From contig CAWFZT010000006.1 of the NCBI GenBank assembly GCA_963820415.1, positions 310,001-374,000 on the forward strand: a DNA stretch of 64,000 nucleotides, in the 5' to 3' direction. Each line of letters begins with the position of its first letter. Positions within the stretch are counted from its first letter, which is position 1. Of this stretch, positions 1 to 9,015 are shown piece by piece. The notes beneath the pieces are model-generated. The model ran no database searches. It was given only the letters and a program-made list of their open reading frames with translations, and was not told the origin of the DNA. Source of the DNA: CAWFZT01 sp963820415 (GTDB lineage Bacteria > Chloroflexota > Anaerolineae > Anaerolineales > Anaerolineaceae). A program made the position numbers and the translations under genes.

Positions 1-645
1 TACGGCATCATCCCCGTGTTGGGCAACCTGCGCAAGTACGCCACCAATGCGGTCGATCCTGACAAGGCCCTCGGCGGTCAAATGGAACCTTTCTATAAGG
101 CTGAGTTCATTACCAAGGCTGACTCAGGGATCAAGACCCTGGCCGACCTGAAAGGTAAATCCTTTTGCTTCGTCGATCCCAACTCAACCTCCGGTTACAT
201 CGTGCCCCGCATCATCTTCAAGGCCAACGGCATTGATCCTGACAAGGATTTCTCGGCTACCACGAATGCCGGTTCTCATCCCAATGTTGCCATCGCCGTC
301 TACAAAGGCGACTGCGACGCCGGTGTGGCCTACATCGACATCCTGACCGATGCGTCTGCCAACCTCAAGGCGACCTATCCTGACATCGCCACTAAGCTGG
401 TGGCTTTCCTGGTCAGCGACAAAATTCCCAACGATGGCGTGCAGGTTACCAAGACTCTAGATCCCACAATCAAGGACGCTGTAGTAACCGGTCTTCTGGC
501 CATGGCCAGTGACCCGGGCGGCGCCGCCCAGTTGAAAGCCCTGTACAACATCGCTGGCTTTATGAAGATTGACGCCACATTCTATGATGATTTCGCCAAC
601 ATCCTTAAGAAGGCTGGTGTCGATCCTGCTACTCTCGTGAAATAA
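1..645 (+). CDS. phnD: Phosphonate/phosphite-type ABC transporter substrate-binding protein (partial, 5' end outside window)
   Basis: The frame is open from base 1 and ends at TAA 643-645, so only the C-terminal ~214 residues are seen. They fit the PhnD/phosphite-binding family: a YKAEFITKADSGIKTLADLKGK segment, then FCFVDPNSTSGYIVPR (the ligand-binding serine/threonine stretch), then a lobe with SHPNVAIAVYKGDCDAGVAY. The protein would capture phosphonate, phosphite or a related oxyanion outside the membrane and hand it to the permease. It is followed by a strong terminator, then by the ATPase and permease genes, an arrangement seen when the binding protein must be made in excess. The exact substrate cannot be read from the sequence; no C-P lyase or phosphite dehydrogenase lies in the window. 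Confidence 0.9.
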   Translation, partial: YGIIPVLGNLRKYATNAVDPDKALGGQMEPFYKAEFITKADSGIKTLADLKGKSFCFVDPNSTSGYIVPRIIFKANGIDPDKDFSATTNAGSHPNVAIAVYKGDCDAGVAYIDILTDASANLKATYPDIATKLVAFLVSDKIPNDGVQVTKTLDPTIKDAVVTGLLAMASDPGGAAQLKALYNIAGFMKIDATFYDDFANILKKAGVDPATLVK

Positions 646-654
646 ATGATCAAA

Positions 655-688
655 AAGCCTGGCAGATCAATACTGATCTGCCAGGCTT
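655..688 (+). terminator. Rho-independent terminator after phnD
   Basis: A perfect 15-bp stem (arms 655-669 and 674-688, arm core GCCTGGCAGATCA) closes on a 4-nt loop and ends in a short T run. It lies 10 bases after the phnD stop and before phnC, so it probably limits read-through into the ATPase and permease genes. The A-rich left flank means it could also work on the other strand. Confidence 0.85.
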
Positions 689-702
689 TTCGTATGGAAT
701 CA

Positions 703-778
703 ACCGCAAAGAAACGAAGGACGCAAAGATTCTCTTTATATAAAGAATTCTTCTTCGTTAACTTTGCGCCTTCGCGGT
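703..778. repeat. Imperfect inverted repeat of the CGCAAAG/CTTTGCG type
   Basis: Short complementary blocks flank an AT-rich core: ACCGC (703-707) with GCGGT (774-778), CGCAAAG (722-728) with CTTTGCG (762-768), and an inner palindrome CTTTATATAAAG (734-745). It resembles intergenic repeats of this wording seen in many environmental bacteria. No coding potential is apparent. It fills the gap between the phnD terminator and phnC. Confidence 0.45.
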
Positions 779-799
779 AAACTCTTTCCCCTAAATCCC

Positions 800-1558
800 A
801 TGCTAAAAGTCGAAAACCTGACCAAAGTTTATCCCAACGGCACCCAGGCGCTCAAAAACGTCAGCTTCGAAGTGGCTGATGGTGAATTCCTGGCGGTCAT
901 CGGGCTGAGCGGCTCGGGCAAATCCACCCTGCTGCGCTGCATCAACCGCCTGATCGAGCCCACCTCCGGGCGCATCCTGTGGAACGACGTGGACGTCACC
1001 GCCGCCCCCGCCTCCGAGATGCGTAAAATCCGCCGCCAGATCGGCATGGTCTTCCAGCAGTTCAACCTGGTCAAACGTTCGTCGGTGTATACTAATGTGC
1101 TGGCCGGCCGGCTGGGATACGTCAACACCCTGCCCAGCCTGCTGCACCTGTTCTCGCCGGACGACCACGCCCGCGTCCTGGCCAGCCTGGACCAAGTCGG
1201 CCTGACGGAAAAAGCCCACGTGCGCGCCGATTCGCTCTCAGGTGGCCAGCAGCAGCGGGTAGGCATCGCCCGGGCCCTGATGCAGGACCCCAAGCTGATC
1301 CTGGCGGATGAGCCAGTGGCTTCGCTCGACCCGGTCCTGGCGCATTCCATCCTCAAATACCTGGAGCAGCTCAATAAAGAGCGCCGCATCACCGTGCTGT
1401 GCAGCCTGCATTTCCTGGACCTGGTGCATCGCTACGCCACGCGCGCCATCGCCCTGAAAGACGGCGAGCTGGTTTTCCAGGGTCTTCCTAACCAGATCGA
1501 CGACGACGAATTCAAAGCCATTTACGGCAAAGAAGCCGAGCGCATCTCAATCATATAA
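800..1558 (+). CDS. phnC: Phosphonate ABC transporter ATP-binding protein
   Basis: 252-residue ABC ATPase of the PhnC family, the normal family length when started at ATG 800 (MLKVENLTKVYPNG); an upstream in-frame start at 764 would add an unrelated 12-residue tail. Visible motifs in order: Walker A GLSGSGKST (about residue 34), Q-loop FQQFNLV, signature LSGGQQQR, Walker B LILADEPVASLDP, and the H-loop histidine in CSLHFLD. It energises import through the double permease encoded 75 bases downstream and the binding protein upstream. It acts on the cytoplasmic face of the membrane. Confidence 0.93.
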   Translation: MLKVENLTKVYPNGTQALKNVSFEVADGEFLAVIGLSGSGKSTLLRCINRLIEPTSGRILWNDVDVTAAPASEMRKIRRQIGMVFQQFNLVKRSSVYTNVLAGRLGYVNTLPSLLHLFSPDDHARVLASLDQVGLTEKAHVRADSLSGGQQQRVGIARALMQDPKLILADEPVASLDPVLAHSILKYLEQLNKERRITVLCSLHFLDLVHRYATRAIALKDGELVFQGLPNQIDDDEFKAIYGKEAERISII

Positions 1559-1632
1559 TCTCATCCCGGACCAGCTAAACGTTTAGCCCATGTAGCTGGC
1601 AGCAAATCGCTCATCGTTCCCTGCCAAACCCG

Positions 1633-3681
1633 ATGCCCATTCTACCCGCCCGACAATCCACTCTTATCCCCTTGCTTTCCCTTATTATTCCCGGCAGCGG
1701 CCAGTTTACCCTCAAAAAACGCTGGCGCGGGGTGCTGATATTCCTGGCAGCCCTGGTGTTGGGATTCTTGGTTTATTGGACCCTGGTTAACCTCAAAATG
1801 GGCCAGATCACCCTAGCCGGCCTGGTGACCAGTTGGTTATGGCTGCCCTTCGTCCTCTTCTGGGCCTGGAATGTGCTGGATGCCCGTCGAATGGCGATGG
1901 GCAGGTCGTCAAATCCGATGCCGGGTGTGCTGCTGGCGGCCGTGATCCTATACGTGATCGCCTGGAATGTGACCGGCGTACACCTGGACCGCCTGGTAAC
2001 GCGTTTCAAGGATGCTCGCACTGTGCTGACCGACCTGGTCAACCCGGACCTGGTCAGCATAACTGTCAATAACGAAGATCAGATCTGTTCCTGGCAGTGC
2101 ATCTATAAATATTACAGCGACAAAAGGGCGGGACATACCCCACCTTACCAGATCAAAGTCAGCGCCAACGTGCAGGATATATTTGGCCAGGTCAAACAGC
2201 ACATGGCGCTGTGGTGGGAAATCAAGCTGGGCATGGGCAAACAGGGCACACAGGTGACCGATTATGTGGCCGGCAAGCTGGTAGAAACGATTGCCATGGG
2301 GCTCATGGCCACCCTGTTCTCCACCATCCTCGCCATACCCATCAGTTTCCTGGGCGCCCATAACATCATGTCCCGCTTCCCTGGCGGCATGGCGATCTAT
2401 TACGTAATGCGCACGATCTTCAATGTCGTGCGCGCTGTGGACACGGTGGTATGGGGCTTGCTGGTGATCGTGTGGGTAGGCCTGGGTTCCTTCGCCGGGG
2501 TGATCGCCCTGACCATCCACTCAGCCGCCTCCCTGGCCAAGCTGTACTCGGAGGAGATCGAACATATCGATCCGGGGCCGGTCGAGGCGCTGACCGCCAC
2601 CGGCGCCAACCTGTTCCAGGTACTGCGGTTCGCCGTCCTTCCGCAGATTATCCCGCCTTTCCTGGGCTACACCCTGCTACGCTGGGATATCAATATGCGC
2701 TCGGCTACCGTGGTGGGCTTTGTCGCTGGCGGTGGGATCGGCTTTTTCGTCATCGAGACGATCCGTGAGGGGGGTTACCAGGAGTACGCCGCCGCCCTGT
2801 GGGCCGTAGCAGTGGTAATCATCCTGGTAGACACGATCAGCGCCCGCTGGCGTGAAAGTATCCTCAAGGATAAGCCGGGCGACCTGGGCAAGGCGTCCCC
2901 TTCGACCTGGCGGTGGTTGCGCACAGCCGCCTACGTGGTGCTTGGCATCGTTGTGTTTGCCTACTGCTGGGTAATTACCAATATCGACCTTAAGAGCCTG
3001 TTCGAGCCGGCCCCGACTTTCTTGCGGTTAGTGCATGATTTTATTAGCGTGGATCTGTCCGGGGATGTGGTTAATACAGTCATCCAACAGATGATTATTA
3101 CCGTCTTCCAGGCCCTGTTGGCGACCACCTTGGGGGCGATCGTGGCCCTGCCTTTCAGCTTCCTGGCGGCGCGTAACCTGACCGGGCGGAGCTGGCTTTC
3201 ACGCTGGATCTATTACCTCACACGTGGTTTATTTAATATCCTGCGCTCGATTGAAGCCCTGCTCTATGTAGCCATCTTCGTCTTTTGGGTCGGGATTGGC
3301 CCGTTCGCCGGTATGCTGGCCCTGGCGGTGACCACCTATGCCCTGATTGGCAAGCTGTTCTCGGAGGCGATCGAGAACATTGATGCCGGCCCGATCGAAG
3401 CGGTCAGCGCCACCGGCGCCAATGCCTTGCAAGTGATCAATTACGCCATCCTGCCCCAGATCGTCCCGCCCTTCGTCTCCTACCTGATTTACCAGTGGGA
3501 CATCAACATCCGTATGGCGACTATCATTGGTTTCGCCGGCGGCGGCGGCATCGGGCTGACCCTTTCAACGTTCTTTGGCATGCTCCAATACCACAAAGCC
3601 GGCACAGTGGTGGCCTGTATTGTCATCGTGGTGGCTCTGATGGACTTCGCCAGCGCTAAAGTGCGCGAGCAATTGGTCTAG
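1633..3681 (+). CDS. phnE: Phosphonate ABC transporter permease with two PhnE domains in one chain
   Basis: 682 residues, more than twice the usual ~260-290 of PhnE. An N-terminal hydrophobic module (residues ~10-120, IIPGSGQFTLKKRW plus three membrane segments) is followed by a periplasmic stretch and by two homologous permease domains (about 190-420 and 480-680). The halves align closely: YSEEIEHIDPGPVEALTATGAN versus FSEAIENIDAGPIEAVSATGAN are the two EAA-type loops that dock on PhnC. Having both permease halves on one chain removes the need for homodimerisation. It is the last gene of the phn block and ends 1 base before the convergent minus-strand gene. Confidence 0.9.
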   Translation: MPILPARQSTLIPLLSLIIPGSGQFTLKKRWRGVLIFLAALVLGFLVYWTLVNLKMGQITLAGLVTSWLWLPFVLFWAWNVLDARRMAMGRSSNPMPGVLLAAVILYVIAWNVTGVHLDRLVTRFKDARTVLTDLVNPDLVSITVNNEDQICSWQCIYKYYSDKRAGHTPPYQIKVSANVQDIFGQVKQHMALWWEIKLGMGKQGTQVTDYVAGKLVETIAMGLMATLFSTILAIPISFLGAHNIMSRFPGGMAIYYVMRTIFNVVRAVDTVVWGLLVIVWVGLGSFAGVIALTIHSAASLAKLYSEEIEHIDPGPVEALTATGANLFQVLRFAVLPQIIPPFLGYTLLRWDINMRSATVVGFVAGGGIGFFVIETIREGGYQEYAAALWAVAVVIILVDTISARWRESILKDKPGDLGKASPSTWRWLRTAAYVVLGIVVFAYCWVITNIDLKSLFEPAPTFLRLVHDFISVDLSGDVVNTVIQQMIITVFQALLATTLGAIVALPFSFLAARNLTGRSWLSRWIYYLTRGLFNILRSIEALLYVAIFVFWVGIGPFAGMLALAVTTYALIGKLFSEAIENIDAGPIEAVSATGANALQVINYAILPQIVPPFVSYLIYQWDINIRMATIIGFAGGGGIGLTLSTFFGMLQYHKAGTVVACIVIVVALMDFASAKVREQLV

Positions 3682-3682
3682 G

Positions 3683-5616
3683 TTAGGTCGCGTAAACGTT
3701 ATCTATTTTGGTTAACTCTAAATAAGGTTGGTTAAGCTGGATGATCTTGTAGTTCTGGGTGTCGAAAATTACCGGATATTTCGTCTTGGTCGACTTATAC
3801 AGCACAGCATAATCAAAGCCATATTTCATCCGCAAGGTGGCCAGTTTCTTGTCGGTAATTTTGGTGAACTTATCCCGCATCTGCGGCACGGCATCGAAGC
3901 CTTTGGCCTTGGGCACACCGAAGCAATCGAAAATACGCCGCTGCCACTCGGCCATGGCCTGATCCTGGAATGGGAAGGCAATAAAGTCCACCACGATGGC
4001 CCGTTCGGCAGTGATGCGGAAAATGCCCAGGCTGGGGTTGACCAGGAAAATGGAGTCCTTGGCCGTGTGCAGCCGGGCCCAATTGGCCAGGTTCGCTTCC
4101 TCGCCGCTCACATCGCTCAACGAGAGGACCGGCCTGTCGATCAGCGGGGTCACTGGCAGGGGACGCAGATGGCTGCCCCAAAATACAGGCACAAGTAAGG
4201 CGCACGCCATGGCCGTGTTCAGCGCCGCCCCGGTCAGGCGCGGGCGCAGGTAGAGCAGGGCCAACGCCATGATCTCGAAAAAACCCACCAGGAAGTAGAC
4301 CTGCCTATCTGGCTGAAACGCCACCGCCAGCAGCCCTCCTACGGCCAGGACCCCAGGCTCGCCAGGGGTTTCCTTACCCAGGCGGTCTGTTTTCGCTCGC
4401 CCAGAATCTCATAACAAAACGCCGCCAGCAAGGATAGCTGCGAAACCAGGCTGACCAGCAGGATCGCCAGCCGCAGGCCGGTAAAGTCTGTCGAAGATGG
4501 CTCATTCTCCTGAGAAACGGGTGACGAGATGGCCTTCTCAACTGCCATGGCGATCCACCCGGCTGCCAGCACCAACCCCAGCCACTTGACGATATACAGC
4601 AGGCGGAAAGTCTGGGCAGTGACCCACAGCCGGATGGGAATTAGTTCGACAAACACGTATCCACCCAGGCATAAAACCGCCAGAGTGGCGCACAGCGCCA
4701 GCAGCGACCGGGTGCATTGTTTCAGGCGGGTGCTGGATTGATAACCTAAGCGCCAGGCAAACCCGACCGGCGCCAGGAAGGTAACCGCCTGGGCATACTG
4801 CCAGAAATCCCAGGTGGAGGGCACGTAATGGTGCGGGTGCCTGAAAAAGGCCAGGATCTGGATGAACTTTTGTTGGAGGATGGTCGGGGTACTGCCGTTA
4901 GGGATTAACACTATTGCAGCGAATCCGGCCAGGATTGCCCCTCCACCCAACAGAGCGGGAAGGTTCACCTGCCGGGCCGTCCCCGGCTGGCGGGCGCGCT
5001 GCACCAGATGCTCCAGGGTCGCCACCGCCAGCATGAGCGCGCCGGTTTCCAGGCCCATCAGGGGGTGGAACAGGGTCGCCAGCCCGGCCGCCGCGGCGCT
5101 CAGCAGGGGTCGCTGGCGCAGCCCGGCCCAGATACAGGCCAGCAGCAGCGGCATGACCAGCAGGCTGGGTTCGAGGGGGGTGTGGTAAATAATGTTGTAA
5201 TAGCCCAGCCAGAATGTCCTGGCGCTCATCACTGCCAGGGCCGCAAACAGGGCGGCGGCATCCGAACCGTCGAACAGGTCGCGCCCAAACAGAGCGGTCA
5301 GCAGGGCAGCCAGGCTGTTGCACAGGATGGTCAGCGCCAGGTAGACCGCCGGCAGGGGCGCCAGGCGGGACAGGATGGCGATCAGCTCGGAGAAAAAGTA
5401 ACGTGGGCTGGTGGGCTCGAAGGTATTGACAAAAAAATCATTGGCCAGGTAAGAAGGGTCAATGGCCCGCATTACCAGTGGAAGCTGCTCTATCTGGTTG
5501 CCGCCCACGTAGGAATAGCCCCACAGTGAAGCGATGCCGCCAATCAACAGGCAGAACAGCGCCAGGTAAACCAGGGGCAGCCGCCGCGGGTGTGAAATTG
5601 TAGGTTTACGGGACAT
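3683..5616 (-). CDS. DUF6798-like multi-pass membrane protein (frameshifted)
   Basis: Two minus-strand frames, 5616-4339 (425 residues) and 4324-3683 (213 residues), are one gene broken by a 1-base shift at the C run 4351-4354. Adding one base joins LASLG directly to VLAVGGLLAVAFQPDRQ and restores a membrane helix. The product, about 640 residues, has ~10 hydrophobic segments followed by a C-terminal soluble domain with NWARLHTAKDSIFLVNP, FRITAERAIVVDF and FQDQAMAEWQRR, a pattern I associate with DUF6798 proteins of envelope-glycan type loci. Function is unknown; a glycosyltransferase-like membrane enzyme is possible. The lesion may be a sequencing error. Confidence 0.7.
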
Positions 5617-5688
5617 CGCAAGCTATTATACCTTACGCTACCCGATCCCATGCAGTTGCAGGATCTTTGGGATTTCCCGTGGAATAAC

Positions 5689-5740
5689 TCATATTTTTGA
5701 ATGTGAGCGTGCGTACGCACGCTCACATTCAAAAATATGA
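5689..5740. repeat. 52-bp perfect palindrome
   Basis: Bases 5689-5740 equal their own reverse complement with no loop, centred on GCGTACGC; the arms carry TGAATGTGAGCGTGC and its complement and end in A/T runs. It lies between two minus-strand genes (after the M23 peptidase, before the DUF6798-like gene). As RNA it would be a very stable hairpin with A/U flanks, so a terminator active in both directions is the simplest reading. As DNA it could extrude a cruciform. Confidence 0.85.
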
Positions 5741-5827
5741 AAATCCAAAACGGCAATTCCATAGAGCCCAGTTGGCGCCGTCAGTCACGTATCGTTCACC
5801 GCCCTTGCAGCGGCCAGTAAAATGGCG

Positions 5828-6856
5828 TTACGGCAGGACGTACCAGGGGTCGATGAACGCCCCGTTCTGGCGCACTTCGAAATGCAGGTGGGGGCCGGTC
5901 GCGTTGCCAGTGGCGCCTGCCAGGCCGATGCGCTGCCCCTGTCTCACCGAGGCGCCGCAGCTCACCAGAAACGCTGAAAGGTGGCCGTACAGGGTAGTAA
6001 AACCGTTGCCGTGGTCAATCATGATCATGTTGCCGTAGCCGCCGCCGATAGGGGCAGCCCAAACCACCACACCTGAATCCGCCGCATACACCGGGGCGCC
6101 TTCTCCGGCAGCAATATCGATGCCGAGATGGATTTCCGAGTAATCGTTTCCCGAGAGGTAGTGGTTATCGGCCGGCCAGACAAAGTTACCAGTCCCGACC
6201 GCCCCACCGCTGCCGGTAGCGCAGCCAGCTTTGATGCCGCGCGAAGCTCCTGCGTTGGCTCGCCACATGGTCGGCACCAACCAGGGCTGGGTGGGACGCC
6301 ACCCGCCCGGCACCATCACATAAGTGCCGACCTTGATCACCGGGTTGAGCAGGTCCAGGTGGTTGCCCGGCCAGGTCAAAATATCTTGGACATTGGCCTT
6401 GTACTTTTCCGCCACTTTTTCCAGCGTGTCGCCCGCTTTCCACAAGTAATAGATCCCATCCGTGGCCGGAATACGCAGCTTATCCCCCACCGTCAGATCG
6501 TTGGCATTGTCGTTGAGCGTGTCATAATTGGCCCACATCACCGTGGTCGGTTTGAGCCCGAAGGCTTTGGCAATCCCAAAGATAGAATCGCCTTTTTGCA
6601 CCACGTATTCGGTGGCCTCACTGCGCGGCCGGTCTGGGACAATCGTGTGCAGGCTGGTGGTGCGTGAAACTGCCGCCACTACCGGCGGGGCAATGTCTGG
6701 CATAGATACGTCAGAAACATCCTCTGGCTCCTCGGTGGCGGGGACAACCCCCTCTGCCGCTGTGGGTTGCACCTGGCTGCCGGTGAAAGCCGAAAAAGCC
6801 ACCGGGGCATGCAGGAAAAGCATGTAACCGGTGAACGCTACCATCAAAATTGCCAC
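5828..6856 (-). CDS. LysM-domain M23 family metallopeptidase (envelope-anchored)
   Basis: 342 residues. One N-terminal membrane segment (MVAFTGYMLFLHAPVAF), a Pro/Glu-rich spacer, two LysM modules (TEYVVQKGDSIFGIAKAFGL and YYLWKAGDTLEKVAEKYKAN) and a C-terminal M23 domain. Zinc and catalytic residues are visible: H in IHLGIDIAA with its D, LYGHLS and GPHLHFEV. It should cut peptidoglycan cross-links outside the membrane. The start is uncertain: GTG 6856 or ATG 6844, which has a G-rich stretch at a better distance; the frame stays open for ~100 bases upstream and encodes a basic segment without a standard start. It lies just after rho, possibly co-transcribed. Confidence 0.9.
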   Translation of the reverse strand: MAILMVAFTGYMLFLHAPVAFSAFTGSQVQPTAAEGVVPATEEPEDVSDVSMPDIAPPVVAAVSRTTSLHTIVPDRPRSEATEYVVQKGDSIFGIAKAFGLKPTTVMWANYDTLNDNANDLTVGDKLRIPATDGIYYLWKAGDTLEKVAEKYKANVQDILTWPGNHLDLLNPVIKVGTYVMVPGGWRPTQPWLVPTMWRANAGASRGIKAGCATGSGGAVGTGNFVWPADNHYLSGNDYSEIHLGIDIAAGEGAPVYAADSGVVVWAAPIGGGYGNMIMIDHGNGFTTLYGHLSAFLVSCGASVRQGQRIGLAGATGNATGPHLHFEVRQNGAFIDPWYVLP

Positions 6857-6944
6857 CCCCCACGAAAGTCTGGGAAGCCAGGTCAGGATAAGACCGTCAC
6901 CCTTTTTGGGGTTTTTGGAGGCTTCCCGCGCCGCGGGTTTAAAC

Positions 6945-8220
6945 TCACATGTCCTCCGTCAAAGTTTCCAGGAACTCCTGGTTGGTCCTGGTACGGGTCA
7001 TGCGCTGCAGGATGGCCTCGGTGGCAACGGCCGGGTCCATGCCGGCTCCCTGCGGCGGGGCGCCGCACATCTGGATATACATACGGCGCATCAGCCAGAC
7101 CCGCTGCAGCAGGTCGGGCCCGAGCAGCAGCTCTTCACGGCGGGTGGAGGAACGCTCGATGTCGATGGCGGGGAAGGTGCGGCGTTCCTGCAGCTTGCGG
7201 TTGAGGTGCAGCTCCATGTTGCCGGTGCCTTTGAACTCTTCGTAAACTACATCATCCAGGCGGGAACCGGTGTCGACCAGGGCGGTGGCAATGATGGTCA
7301 GCGATCCGCCTTCTTCCAGGTTGCGCGCCGCGCCAAAAAAGCGCTTGGGCGGGTAGAGGGCCGACGGGTCCATACCGCCGGAGAGGGTGCGCCCGGAAGG
7401 GTTGACTACCAGGTTGTAGGCGCGCGCCAGGCGGGTGAGCGAATCCATCAAAATGACCACGTCGCGGCCGACCTCTACCAGGCGCTTGGCGCGCTCCAGG
7501 GTAATTTCAGCCGTGCGCACATGCGAGGAGACCGGCTCGTCAAAGGTAGAAGCCACCACTTCAGCGTCGACTGAGCGATCGATATCGGTGACTTCCTCAG
7601 GGCGCTCGCCGATCAAGGCAAAGATCAGGTGAACATCCGGGTACTTGGTTGAAATCGAATTGGCCACCTGCTTGAGAATGGTGGTCTTGCCGGCCTTGGG
7701 GGGTGAAACGATCATACCGCGCTGGCCGCGGCCGATGGGAGCGATCAGGTTGATCAGGCGGGTAGCCAGGGCGCTGCGGTCGGTTTCCAGGTCGTAGCGT
7801 TTTTCGGGGAAAATGGGGGTGAGCGATTTCGAAGTTGAGACGCGTGCGCATCTCCTCAGGCGGGATGCCGTTGATGGTTTCGACCTTGAGCAGGCCGTAA
7901 TGCCGCTCGGATTCGCGCGGCGGGCGCACGTGGCCGATCACCAGGTCGCCGCTGCGCAGGTCGTAGCGGCGCAGTTGGGCCTGAGAAACGTATACATCTT
8001 CCTGGCCCACCTGGTAATTGGTGCGCAAAAAACCGACCCCCTCGCTCATAATCTCGAGCACGCCGCCGCGCACTTCCAGCCCCTCTTTTTCGGCTTCCGC
8101 CTGGCGGATGCGGATCAACAAATTTTCTTTTTTCAAACGAGCGGCGTTTGGGATTTCTAACCCCCGGGCAACGTCCCTCAACGCGGACAGAGGCGCTGAT
8201 TCCAGTTCTAGTAGTTTCAT
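6945..8220 (-). CDS. rho: Transcription termination factor Rho (frameshifted)
   Basis: Two minus-strand frames form one gene of about 424 residues. Frame 1 (8220 to ~7830) holds the N-terminal helical domain and the cold-shock RNA-binding fold (GVGFLRTNYQVGQEDVYVS, LRSGDLVIGHVRPPRESERHYGLLKVETINGIPPEE). Frame 2 (to 6945) holds the ATPase: GRGQRGMIVSPPKAGKTT (Walker A), ALIGERPEEVTDI, ILMDSLTRLARAYN and GGMDPSALYPPKRFFGAARN. Removing one base from the T run 7827-7829 gives NFESLTPIFPEKRYDLE and full continuity. Rho is a hexameric RNA helicase. An intact copy is expected in the living cell, so this lesion is probably an assembly error. Confidence 0.93.
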
Positions 8221-8428
8221 AGATTAATTTCTTTCTTGAATAATTCCTGCGTCTCAGCTTAACCAAACCACCACCACCTGGTAAGTCGCAGGGTTTACGT
8301 CAAACTATGGTCATAATGGACTGCGGGATTGGGGTACTTTGCAGAGGATGGGTTCGACAAACATGCAGGGGACTACTTTGGATTGAAGCAAAAAATAACA
8401 ATAAAGCCAATCAAATAATCTTGCAAGA

Positions 8429-8457
8429 ATTATAGCATGCCCACATAGTAAAGTCAA
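8429..8457 (-). promoter_or_regulatory. Sigma-70-type promoter for rho
   Basis: On the minus strand, TTGACT (8452-8457) and TATAAT (8429-8434) are separated by 17 bases. Transcription would start near 8422, leaving a leader of about 200 bases before the rho ATG at 8220. Long leaders are common upstream of rho, where they serve autoregulation; nothing specific is visible here. Confidence 0.75.
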
Positions 8458-8520
8458 TGTGAGATTGTACATCCTTACGTTGGATTTATTCTCCTCCACA
8501 AGTTGTAGGATAGGCCTCGC

Positions 8521-8767
8521 CGGGGAAATAGGGTCTGCATATCCCACAAGCGTACGATGTGCCCGACGGCCGCCAGGAGACGCCCGTCTGGGGTACTGCC
8601 CATTCGATTGATTAGGCCACCATGCTGAATACTTGCCAAGGCATGTTGGGTTGGATATCTTTGAGGTCGATCCAGGCCGTCATCTGGCGCGCCTTGAGAG
8701 CATCGTTAAAGGCGCTGGCGGCAGACTGGTCAATGCGGGAGTAAGAAACGAAAAGATCGGGTATAAG
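8521..8767 (-). pseudogene. Remnant of a TIR-WD40 protein
   Basis: On the minus strand, bases 8767-8615 encode PDLFVSYSRIDQSAASAFNDALKARQ (split here as PDLFVSYSRID and SAASAFNDALKARQ) then MTAWIDLKDIQPNMPW, the beta-A/box 1 and box 2 region of a bacterial TIR domain; it stops at TAA 8612-8614. In another frame just downstream (about 8600-8521) comes SPDGRLLAAVG-like sequence (STPDGRLLAAVGHIVRLWDMQT), a typical WD40 blade. The pieces lack a start, most of the TIR domain and most of the propeller, so this is a deleted relic. TIR-WD40 fusions occur in filamentous bacteria and are often linked to NAD-cleaving defence or signalling. Confidence 0.7.
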
Positions 8768-8951
8768 CTAACAGCGGACAGAAGGATGTTGGGAGGAGCG
8801 CACCCCACAAGAATGATAATAGCAGTTTCCGGATTTTATGGTATTGAACTTTGGTTCTGCTAGATCTTTTTATACGCCCTGGTAGTGACGGATGAAAATG
8901 CACCAGCAGGTCTGGGCAGCTACTTCACAAGTCCATAATAACCCTGGTCTA

Positions 8952-8984
8952 AACCCTAAGGAATTCAAAAATCCTTAGGTTTTA
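8952..8984. terminator. Hairpin terminator downstream of the 9016-9681 lipoprotein gene
   Basis: CCTAAGGA (8955-8962) pairs with TCCTTAGG (8972-8979) across a 9-nt AT-rich loop, with A/T runs on both sides. It sits 32 bases beyond the stop of the minus-strand lipoprotein gene. Confidence 0.6.
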
Positions 8985-9015
8985 TTCTATATATCAACCA
9001 TATGACCGGGAGTGC

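Noticed and set aside
8311..8863. Small frames in the gap upstream of rho (78 and 76 residues)
   Set aside because: They are antisense to, or out of frame with, the TIR-WD40 relic and the rho promoter; no start signals.
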